DNA from: Deltaproteobacteria bacterium
GTDB taxonomy: Bacteria > Desulfobacterota > Syntrophia > Syntrophales > UBA2210
Reading direction: 5' to 3'
Length of the DNA stretch: 5,093 nucleotides
Assembly: GCA_019314085.1 (NCBI GenBank)
Contig: JAFCZZ010000148.1
Location: 1 to 5,093 of the forward strand
Position 1 is the stretch's first letter. Each line of letters opens with the position of its first letter. The position numbers and the translations under genes were made by a program. The notes under the pieces were generated by a model that searched no databases, had not been told where the DNA came from, and was given only the letters and a program-made list of their open reading frames with translations. This document shows positions 1-5,093 of the stretch, piece after piece.

Positions 1-1703
1 TGCACGCCCTCAATATGGAGTCCGGAGGGATCACCTCTCCCGGGAGGGCGGGTGACACCGCTCAGGACTGGGCCTTTGTCTCAAAGGTGCAGGGTGCGAT
101 AGAGCGTGTGGAAAGGCTCCGCGTGCGGATCCGGGAGGATCTGGACACTGCGGCCCAGCGCACGACATGCCGCGAGGCGCTGGATCGTATGGGGATCGAT
201 CCCGCGGCATTTCGGGGGGCGCGGCTGGTGAGGATGGTCTTCGGGACCGTGGAGGACACCGAATGGGAGCCCTCGGTTGGAGAAAAATTTATGGTGTCCA
301 AAGAAGGTGTCTCGGTCTGCGGCGTTGCCCTTCCGGCGGACCTCTCCGCTCTGCTCCAGTTTCTCAAGGGATACGGTTTCACGGACCGCTCCGATCAGAT
401 CACGGGGGCCTCGGCCGAGGCCCTGGAACGCCGCATGGACACCCTGAAAAATCGGCTTGCGACCCTCGATAGATATATGGAAAACCTGCGCGGCACGGCG
501 GGGCGAACCCTCCTGGAGATGTACGGCCCCTACCGGGAATACGGGGAGGTATTCACGGCGATGAAGCTGTCCCTCTTCTCATCGAAGGCCCTCTTCATAT
601 CGGGCTGGATGGATGAGAAGGACCGGGATCGGCTTCTCGGTATCCTCCGGGGGATATGCGGTGACCGGTTCATCGCTGCGGTCTCCGACCGGAGGGACCC
701 CGACGCCCCGGTACGCCTGATGAACAGCCGGCTGCTCAAGCCATTCGAACTCCTCGTGAAGACGATGGGGATGCCGTCGAACAGTGAGATAGACCCCACG
801 CCGCTGACGGCCGTCACCTTTGTTATCATGTTCGGATTGATGTTCGGCGATCTCGGTCAGGGACTCGTCATTGCCCTCGGCGGTCTGATCCTCAGGCGAA
901 TCGCGAAAAAGAAAGGGGAGACCGAATCGACCCTCGATCAGGCCGGGGGAATCCTGATCGCGTGCGGTATCTCCGCCGCTCTCTGCGGCATACTCTACGG
1001 CAGCATCTTTTCGAGTGAGCACCTCATTCCCGCGCTCCTGTTTCACCCCATCGAGGAGATCATGTCCCTCTTTTCCCTGACCATACTCCTGGGGGCCCTC
1101 TTCATCAGTATCGGTCTCGCCGTCAACGTCATGAATAACCTCATGGACGGGAATTATACCGAAGCCCTCCTTGAGAAGAAGGGGCTCGCCGTCTTCATCC
1201 TCTACATTGCCATCATCACCCTCGCCGTGAGGTACGCCGTCACCGGGCAGGGTCCCGCGCGGTGGGTGGCCGGCGTCTTCATCGCGGCGCCCCTGGTCAT
1301 CTTCTCCCTCCGGGGAGTCCTCGGGCCCTTCCTTTTCAAGTCTCCCCGACCGCACAGCGCGGTCGAATACATCATCGAGACCTGTGTGGAGATCCTGGAG
1401 ATCGGGCTGAGTATGATCGCGAACACCGTCTCATTCATCCGGGTTGGAGCCTTCGCCCTCTCTCACGCGGGCTTAAGTATCGTGACATACACCCTCGCCG
1501 GGATCGTCGACCCGGCCATGACCTCTGTCGGCGCCGTCACCATCATCATCGTGGGGAACATCTTCATCACCGGTTTCGAGTGCCTCATCTGTCTGATCCA
1601 GTCGATGAGGCTCGAATATTACGAGTTTTTCAGTAAATTTTTTAGGGGGGACGGGGTGGGCTTCGCCCCCTTCACACTCAAGACAAAGATCTCGGAGGTG
1701 TAG
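1..1703 (+). CDS. atpI: V/A-type ATPase subunit I (a-type membrane stator subunit), 5'-partial
   Basis: This is the membrane stator subunit that forms the ion half-channels beside the K ring and anchors the peripheral stalk. The frame is open to the window edge: the codons before the first ATG (position 15) read H-A-L-N, which fits the 'GVLHxx' stretch near the N terminus of this family. The true start is therefore probably some 20-30 codons upstream, and the Met at 15 is internal. Counting from that Met, residues 1 to about 260 form a hydrophilic, partly helical cytoplasmic domain. About seven hydrophobic segments follow (roughly 266-293, 313-332, 352-373, 391-409, 418-439, 450-495, 503-530). 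Family motifs visible are FGLMFGDLGQG (273-283), SFIRVGAFALSHAGL with the channel arginine at Arg476 (equivalent to yeast Vph1 Arg735), and MRLEYYEFFSKFF with the second conserved arginine at Arg532. The length is slightly short for the family. The gene is also called ntpI. The family call is certain; the 5' end is missing. Confidence 0.97.
   Translation, partial: HALNMESGGITSPGRAGDTAQDWAFVSKVQGAIERVERLRVRIREDLDTAAQRTTCREALDRMGIDPAAFRGARLVRMVFGTVEDTEWEPSVGEKFMVSKEGVSVCGVALPADLSALLQFLKGYGFTDRSDQITGASAEALERRMDTLKNRLATLDRYMENLRGTAGRTLLEMYGPYREYGEVFTAMKLSLFSSKALFISGWMDEKDRDRLLGILRGICGDRFIAAVSDRRDPDAPVRLMNSRLLKPFELLVKTMGMPSNSEIDPTPLTAVTFVIMFGLMFGDLGQGLVIALGGLILRRIAKKKGETESTLDQAGGILIACGISAALCGILYGSIFSSEHLIPALLFHPIEEIMSLFSLTILLGALFISIGLAVNVMNNLMDGNYTEALLEKKGLAVFILYIAIITLAVRYAVTGQGPARWVAGVFIAAPLVIFSLRGVLGPFLFKSPRPHSAVEYIIETCVEILEIGLSMIANTVSFIRVGAFALSHAGLSIVTYTLAGIVDPAMTSVGAVTIIIVGNIFITGFECLICLIQSMRLEYYEFFSKFFRGDGVGFAPFTLKTKISEV
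1694..1700 (+). promoter_or_regulatory. Shine-Dalgarno site for atpK
   Basis: GGAGGTG sits inside the last codons of atpI, with its GGAGG core six bases before the ATG at 1705. It is the strongest ribosome binding site in the window and belongs to the subunit needed in the most copies per complex. This fits high translation of the ring protein (inference). Confidence 0.8.
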
Positions 1704-1704
1704 G

Positions 1705-2043
1705 ATGACCAGGAATAAAAAGGCGAAAATTTCTCTATTGGTGTGTCTCATCGTGGGTGCTCTCTTCCTCTTCCCGGCTGTGATGCTGGCGACCGGGGAG
1801 GAGGCGGCCGAGGTCGCTATGGAAGGAGGATGGCTGGGGCTGGCATACATATCCGCCGCGCTGGCCGTTGGACTGGCCTGTATCGGGAGCAGTTTTGCCG
1901 TTGCCCGGATCGGTTCGGCGGGGATCGGGGCCATGAGTGAGAATACGGAACTGACGGGGAGGGTCCTTATCTTTCTCGGCCTGGCCGAAGGTATCGCCAT
2001 ATACGGCCTTATTATCGCGATCATGATCCTGAACAAACTGTAG
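1705..2043 (+). CDS. atpK: V/A-type ATPase subunit K (c-ring proteolipid)
   Basis: This 112-residue protein is the rotor-ring subunit that carries the translocated ion. Residues 1-8 are basic (R-N-K-K-A-K), and 9-29 are hydrophobic and end in a possible signal-peptidase site near M-L-A29. An acidic stretch follows, and then one helical hairpin: helix 1 about 44-67, the polar loop RIGSAGIGAMSE from 68, and helix 2 about 84-110. The ion-binding carboxylate is Glu95, in LAEGIAIYG. This is a single-hairpin subunit with a cleavable-looking N terminus, like the Thermus ring subunit, and not the four-helix form of Enterococcus NtpK or eukaryotes. In helix 1, Val66 falls where sodium-type rings have Gln, and Glu95 is followed by Gly instead of Ser/Thr, so proton coupling is favoured (inference). 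The start is fixed by a strong Shine-Dalgarno site, and the gene begins one base after the atpI stop. Family call is firm; ion specificity is tentative. Confidence 0.96.
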   Translation: MTRNKKAKISLLVCLIVGALFLFPAVMLATGEEAAEVAMEGGWLGLAYISAALAVGLACIGSSFAVARIGSAGIGAMSENTELTGRVLIFLGLAEGIAIYGLIIAIMILNKL

Positions 2044-2044
2044 C

Positions 2045-2356
2045 ATGAAGAAAATATACATCATCGGTGACATGGATACGGTAAGCGCCTTCCGCCTCTC
2101 GGGGGTGGAGGGGGTAGTCTCCGTCAGAGACGACGCGCCCTCCTGCCTCGAAGAGGTCGTCAAAAAAGGGACGGCGGGGATCGTAATGATGACGAGTGGG
2201 CTTACCGGGGACCTCCAGGAGAGGATAACCCAGATCAACCTCGCCATGGAGGGACCCGTGGTTATCGAGATACCCGGCATCGATGAGACGGAGGGACCTC
2301 GCAGGTCTGTCGTGGGCTACATAGCCGAGGCCCTCGGCATCTCCCTCGAGTCGTAG
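2045..2356 (+). CDS. atpF: V/A-type ATPase subunit F (central stalk)
   Basis: The product is a 103-residue soluble protein of the central rotor stalk, which binds subunit D and affects ATPase activity. The length is normal for the family (about 100-110). The N terminus MKKIYIIGDMDTVSAFRLSGV matches the family opening 'IGDxDTVxGFRLAG' of a small alternating beta/alpha fold. The hydrophobic strand GIVMMTSGL (about 45-53) and the strand VVIEIPG (about 72-78), followed by the C-terminal helix SVVGYIAEALGI, match the usual 'P(V)IxIPxxxGP...S...YIxEALG' pattern. The ATG is one base after the atpK stop, and no Shine-Dalgarno sequence lies in the preceding 20 bases. Translation probably depends on ribosomes finishing atpK. 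Called NtpG in Enterococcus hirae nomenclature. It comes before atpE here, which differs from the common order. Confidence 0.93.
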   Translation: MKKIYIIGDMDTVSAFRLSGVEGVVSVRDDAPSCLEEVVKKGTAGIVMMTSGLTGDLQERITQINLAMEGPVVIEIPGIDETEGPRRSVVGYIAEALGISLES

Positions 2357-2357
2357 G

Positions 2358-2363
2358 AAAGGA
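2358..2363 (+). promoter_or_regulatory. Shine-Dalgarno site for atpE
   Basis: AAAGGA lies six bases before the ATG at 2370, in the 13-base gap after the atpF stop. It is a moderate site and supports 2370 as the atpE start. Confidence 0.6.
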
Positions 2364-2369
2364 TTTGGT

Positions 2370-2975
2370 ATGAAGCAGCCGCCGCTGGAAGAGTCGATCC
2401 GAAAGGAATCAGAGGAGACAATTCACGCCATCAGGGAGAAAGAGAACCTGGAGATCAAGGGGCTGGATGATGCCTGCGCCACCGAGCTGGAGGCCTTCAG
2501 GAAGAAGACCGAGGCCGAAGACAAGGCGAAGCTCGAGCAGGAACTGTCCCGGCTGGAGAGCAAAGCCATCCTCGAACGCAAGAAACTCAATCTGCGCGGT
2601 CTCGATGACTTTATGGTCCGCATGGTGAAGGAGGCCGTACAGATCATACGGACCGGCCCTCGCTATAAGACATTCCTCCTGGACCGGGTGCGCGATGCCG
2701 TCGGCGAGATACAGGGGGGGATCGAGGTGTACCTGCAAAAGGAGGACCTCGTCTTTGAAGAGGAGATCATGAAGACCGTCAGGAAGGCGAGGCGAAAATC
2801 CGATGCCGCGCTGCACGAAGACGCCGCGATACAGTGGGGCGGATGCACCATACGCGACGAGTCGAACGGGCGTATCTTCAACAGCACCATCGAGAGGATC
2901 TATTACCGGAGATCTCCGACGATCCGCCGGGAGATCATGAAGATTCTGAATGAAAAGGGCGTTTTTTTTAAATGA
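2370..2975 (+). CDS. atpE: V/A-type ATPase subunit E (peripheral stalk)
   Basis: This 201-residue protein is the peripheral-stalk subunit that pairs with the G/H subunit and holds the A3B3 head against rotation. Length is normal (about 185-210). Residues 1 to about 85 are highly charged and rich in Glu, Lys, Ala and Leu with no Pro after residue 5, as expected for the long coiled-coil half. Residues of about 90-201 form the globular C-terminal head that contacts the catalytic head. The stretch QWGGCTIRDESNGRIFNSTI (about 152-171) matches the family's 'GGvivxdxxGrixxdnT' motif, and the closing basic helix (YYRRSPTIRREIMKIL) is also typical. The gene ends in a run of eight T's (2962-2969) coding for Phe-Phe, followed by AAA TGA. 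Its stop codon is the first base triplet of the duplicated segment that leads into atpA. The expected partner G/H subunit is not in the window. Confidence 0.92.
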   Translation: MKQPPLEESIRKESEETIHAIREKENLEIKGLDDACATELEAFRKKTEAEDKAKLEQELSRLESKAILERKKLNLRGLDDFMVRMVKEAVQIIRTGPRYKTFLLDRVRDAVGEIQGGIEVYLQKEDLVFEEEIMKTVRKARRKSDAALHEDAAIQWGGCTIRDESNGRIFNSTIERIYYRRSPTIRREIMKILNEKGVFFK

Positions 2976-3093
2976 TGGGAGCACGGACGTGGATGATAAG
3001 CTGACAGGGAAAGTGATGCCGGTGAACGGCCTGGATAATGGGGGCCCGGACGCGGATGGTATGCTGACAGGGAGGGTGATATCGGTGAACGGC
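2972..3093 (+). repeat. Imperfect 63-base tandem duplication at the atpE/atpA junction
   Basis: Bases 2972-3030 align without gaps to 3035-3093 at a fixed offset of 63, with 49 of 59 positions identical by my count. Two blocks are perfectly conserved: CTGACAGGGA (3001 and 3064) and GGTGAACGGC (3021 and 3084). In protein terms, copy 1 reads KLTGKVMPVNG and copy 2 reads MLTGRVISVNG, the family-standard N terminus of subunit A. The unit includes the atpE stop: TGA at 2973-2975 pairs with TAA at 3036-3038, which is in the atpE frame. The duplicated unit therefore appears to be 'atpE stop + spacer + first codons of atpA'. In copy 1 the codon matching the canonical ATG (3061) is AAG (2998). Confidence 0.85.
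2977..2981 (+). promoter_or_regulatory. Possible Shine-Dalgarno site for an upstream GTG start of atpA
   Basis: GGGAG lies seven bases before an in-frame GTG at 2989, just after the atpE stop. The corresponding place in the second repeat copy reads GGGGG, and its GTG is GCG. This site argues for an N-terminally extended subunit A (611 residues), but the homology-supported start is 3061. Confidence 0.4.
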
Positions 3094-4824
3094 CCGATCG
3101 TCAAGGCGGCGGGCCTGCAGGGGATACGGATGTTCGACATCGCCGAGGTGGGACCCGACCGCCTCATCGGCGAGGTGATACGGCTGATCGAGGATGTCAC
3201 CGTCATACAGGTGTACGAGGACAACACGGGCCTCAGGCCGGGGGATTGGGTGATATCCTACTGCAGGCCGCTGTCGGTCCTTTTGGGGCCCGGCCTCATC
3301 GCGAACATCTATGACGGGATCCAGCGCCCTCTCGTCGGTATCTCCGAGATGTGCGGGCACTATATCAAAAAGGGGATCAAGCTGTCCCCCCTCGATGTTG
3401 ACAAAAAGTGGGAATTCAGGCCCCTGATCGAGGCCGGGGTCGAGGTGAAGGAGGGTGATCTGATCGGAGAGATACCGGAGAGTCCCCTTGTCATGCACAA
3501 GGTCCTCATCCCCCCCGGTGTCTCCGGCAGGCTGACCTCCATCGCCCCCCCCGGCCAGTACACGATAGAGGACGAGGTATATACCGTCGAGAACAGCACC
3601 GGCGAACACCTGGGGAAGCTGGCCGCCTACTGGCCGGTGCGCAAGCCGAGGCCGAGCAGGCGCAACAAGAAGCCCTTCATCCCCCTCATGACGGGGCAGC
3701 GGGTCATCGACACCTTCTTCCCCATCGCCAGGGGGGGGACGGCCACCATCCCCGGGGGGTTCGGAACGGGGAAGACCATGACCCAGCACGCCCTGGCGAA
3801 GTGGTGCAACGCCGATATCATCGTGTACATAGGCTGCGGAGAGCGCGGCAACGAGATGACCGACGTCCTGACGGATTTCCCGAAGCTCGTCGACGAGCGG
3901 AACGGGAGACCCCTGATCGAACGGACGGTCATGATCGCCAACACATCGAACATGCCGGTCCCCGCCCGCGAGGTGAGCATCTACACCGGGGTGACCATCG
4001 CGGAATACTACCGCGACATGGGATACAGCGTGGCGGTGATGGCCGATTCCACCTCCCGGTGGGCCGAGGCCCTGCGGGAGCTCGCCAGCAGGCTCGGAGA
4101 CATGCCCGCGGAGGAAGGATTCCCTCCCTACCTGGCGACCAGGCTCGCCGAGTTCTACGAACGGGCGGGCTTGGTGGAGACCCTCTCGGGGGCCGACGGT
4201 GATATTAGTATCATTGGAGCGGTCTCACCCCCCGGGGGGGACTTCTCCGAGCCCGTCACCCAGCACACCTCGCGCTTTGTGCGGTGCTTCTGGGCGCTGG
4301 ACAAGATCCTGGCCGACGCGCGCCACTACCCCTCCATCAGTTGGACAGACAGCTACACCGAGTACCTTGAAGATATCGAGGGGTGGTGGAAGGACCTGGA
4401 CGACCAGTGGCTCGCGATCAGGGGGCAGGTCATGGGGATCCTCCTCGAGGACAACCGGCTCCAGCAGGTCGTGAAGCTCGTCGGGAGCGACGCCATGCCG
4501 CCGGCCCAGCAGTTCACCCTCTTCGTGGCGGAGATGATCAAGAACGCCTTTCTCCAGCAGAACTCCTTCGATCCGGTCGACAAGTACTGCCCCCCCGAGA
4601 AACAGCTCAAACTCCTGAAGACCATCCTGGATCTGTACACGAAGGGGGGGGAGTTGGTGAAGGGCGGGGTGAGCGTCAAGGAGATAGGCGCGCTGGAGGT
4701 GGTCTCGGAGATGGTACGGCTCAAATCTGAGGTCCCGAACAACGAACTCGAACGGATCGACGACTACCGGAAACGCCTCGCGCAGGGGCTCGATTCGCTG
4801 AAAGAGAAGACAGGAGAGGTATAG
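3061..4824 (+). CDS. atpA: V/A-type ATPase catalytic subunit A
   Basis: This is the nucleotide-binding catalytic subunit of the A3B3 head. From ATG 3061 it is 587 residues, normal for the family (about 575-600), and it opens with MLTGRVISVNGPIV, the standard first strand of the N-terminal barrel. An A-specific insert follows at about 110-200 (HKVLIPPGVSGRL, YWPVRKPRP). The Walker A loop is GGFGTGKT (232-239, Lys238). GERGNE carries the catalytic Glu261. The Walker B strand is VAVMADSTSRWAEA with Asp329, and MPAEEGFPPYLATRLAEFYERAG follows. The C-terminal helical domain includes FLQQNSFDPVDKYCP. The frame is open further upstream, to ATG 2950 (624 residues, 26-base overlap with atpE, no Shine-Dalgarno) and GTG 2989 (611 residues, with GGGAG). 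The extra N-terminal residues are a degenerate copy of the real N terminus, so I chose 3061; the ribosome site there is weak. The P-loop has Gly and Thr where many homologues have Pro and Ser. Identity is certain; the start is not. Confidence 0.97.
   Translation: MLTGRVISVNGPIVKAAGLQGIRMFDIAEVGPDRLIGEVIRLIEDVTVIQVYEDNTGLRPGDWVISYCRPLSVLLGPGLIANIYDGIQRPLVGISEMCGHYIKKGIKLSPLDVDKKWEFRPLIEAGVEVKEGDLIGEIPESPLVMHKVLIPPGVSGRLTSIAPPGQYTIEDEVYTVENSTGEHLGKLAAYWPVRKPRPSRRNKKPFIPLMTGQRVIDTFFPIARGGTATIPGGFGTGKTMTQHALAKWCNADIIVYIGCGERGNEMTDVLTDFPKLVDERNGRPLIERTVMIANTSNMPVPAREVSIYTGVTIAEYYRDMGYSVAVMADSTSRWAEALRELASRLGDMPAEEGFPPYLATRLAEFYERAGLVETLSGADGDISIIGAVSPPGGDFSEPVTQHTSRFVRCFWALDKILADARHYPSISWTDSYTEYLEDIEGWWKDLDDQWLAIRGQVMGILLEDNRLQQVVKLVGSDAMPPAQQFTLFVAEMIKNAFLQQNSFDPVDKYCPPEKQLKLLKTILDLYTKGGELVKGGVSVKEIGALEVVSEMVRLKSEVPNNELERIDDYRKRLAQGLDSLKEKTGEV
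4812..4819 (+). promoter_or_regulatory. Shine-Dalgarno site for atpB
   Basis: AGGAGAGG overlaps the last codons of atpA and ends seven bases before the ATG at 4827. It fixes the atpB start and suggests independent as well as coupled initiation. Confidence 0.75.
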
Positions 4825-4826
4825 AT

Positions 4827-5093
4827 ATGGCCGCTGAGATTGAGTACACGAACCTTTCCGGGATCTCCGGCCCCCTGATCTTCGTCGAGGGTGTCAAGGG
4901 TGTCGGCTTCGGCGAGATCGTGGAGATCCGGGACAACTCGTCCGAGATACGGATAGGACAGACCCTCGAGGTGGACGAAGACCGCGCCATCGTCCAGGTC
5001 TTCGAGGGGACAAGCGGGCTTTCTGTCAAGGGGACAAAGGTTACCTTCACGGGAAAGTCGCTCGAGATCCCCGTGCACCGCGATATGCTCGGG
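4827..5093 (+). CDS. atpB: V/A-type ATPase non-catalytic subunit B, 3'-partial
   Basis: Only the first 89 codons are present, and the frame runs off the window end. The product would be the non-catalytic partner that alternates with A in the head, normally about 430-470 residues. What is visible is the N-terminal beta-barrel: EYTNLSGISGPLIFVEGVKG (from residue 6), GEIVEIRD, IGQTLEVDEDRAIVQVFEGT and TFTGKSLEIPVHRDMLG. These match the family pattern 'YxxvsgIxGPLvfVegv...gEiVeI...GqVLev...avVQvFeGTsGl...vrFtGe...pVsxdmLGR'. QVFEGTSGL distinguishes it from subunit A, which has QVYEDNTGL at the same place. The nucleotide-binding domain is outside the window. The gene starts two bases after the atpA stop, with a good Shine-Dalgarno site. 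Confidence 0.95.
   Translation, partial: MAAEIEYTNLSGISGPLIFVEGVKGVGFGEIVEIRDNSSEIRIGQTLEVDEDRAIVQVFEGTSGLSVKGTKVTFTGKSLEIPVHRDMLG

Noticed and set aside
579..1355. Long open frame on the minus strand opposite atpI (258 codons)
   Set aside because: It lies wholly within a conserved gene on the other strand. Its translation is low-complexity, rich in Gly, Asp, Glu and Arg, with no recognisable domain, as expected for antisense frames in G+C-rich coding DNA.
1705..1800. atpK as a truncated version of a longer four-helix proteolipid
   Set aside because: The gene has its own strong ribosome site, a complete hairpin and a clean stop. Single-hairpin K subunits of about 100 residues with a signal-like start are a known form.
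2911..2969. Possible intrinsic terminator at the end of atpE: inverted repeat GATCTCC/GGAGATC (2911-2917, 2930-2936) plus the T8 run
   Set aside because: The stem ends about 25 bases before the T run and has a 12-base loop, and no G+C-rich stem abuts the T's. A terminator would also cut off A and B, which are needed with E.
2950..3060. Separate small gene between atpE and atpA
   Set aside because: The frame is continuous with atpA, and the peptide is a degraded copy of the subunit A N terminus. An out-of-frame ATG at 2993 gives only three codons.
2409..3789. Two overlapping minus-strand frames of about 270 codons opposite atpE and atpA
   Set aside because: Both are shadows of well-supported genes. 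The second ends in two similar 21-residue stretches, but this only mirrors the 63-base tandem duplication on the + strand.
1..5093. F-type ATP synthase operon, suggested by gene letters such as A, B, E, F and I
   Set aside because: The I, K, F and E proteins and the A-specific insert with GERGNE are of the V/A family. No F-type alpha, beta, gamma, b or delta sequence is present.

Overview
This window is the middle of an operon for a rotary V/A-type ATPase (archaeal/vacuolar-type, also called A1Ao or bacterial V-type). All six genes lie on the + strand, almost end to end. In order they encode subunit I (a-type stator and ion-channel subunit, 5' end outside the window), K (c-ring proteolipid), F (central-stalk subunit), E (peripheral stalk), A (catalytic) and B (non-catalytic, 3' end outside the window). 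I see no other gene on either strand. No promoter, terminator, RNA gene, CRISPR array or mobile element is recognisable, and no gene-free stretch exceeds about 90 bases.

Layout: 1-1703 is subunit I; 1705-2043 is K; 2045-2356 is F; 2370-2975 is E; about 2976-3060 is a leader that contains an imperfect tandem duplication; 3061-4824 is A; 4827 to the window end is the start of B. Gaps of 1, 1, 13 and 2 bases separate I/K, K/F, F/E and A/B, which points to a single polycistronic transcript with translational coupling. The E/A junction is the exception. There the end of atpE (including its stop codon), the spacer and the first codons of atpA have been duplicated with a 63-base period, so the start of subunit A is uncertain (2950, 2989 or 3061).

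How the genes work together: A and B form the alternating headpiece that makes or hydrolyses ATP. F belongs to the rotor shaft. E links the headpiece to the N-terminal domain of I. Ions cross the membrane between the two conserved arginines of I and the carboxylate (Glu95) of the K ring. K lacks the Gln and Ser/Thr ligands typical of sodium-binding rings, so proton coupling is the more likely reading. Subunits C, D and G/H are not in the window. D would be expected after B. C is normally found between K and A, and its absence there, with F placed before E, departs from the familiar I-K-E-C-F-A-B-D order.

Organism: the DNA is G+C-rich, uses AGG, CGG and ATA codons freely, and has Shine-Dalgarno sites ahead of several genes. 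The short single-hairpin K with a signal-peptide-like N terminus resembles the Thermus-type subunit. I infer a prokaryote, most likely a bacterium (a deltaproteobacterial or other anaerobic lineage is a low-confidence guess), but an archaeon cannot be excluded from this window alone. Apart from the duplication at the E/A junction, this is a recognisable energy-metabolism operon. I found no evidence for an unknown system.
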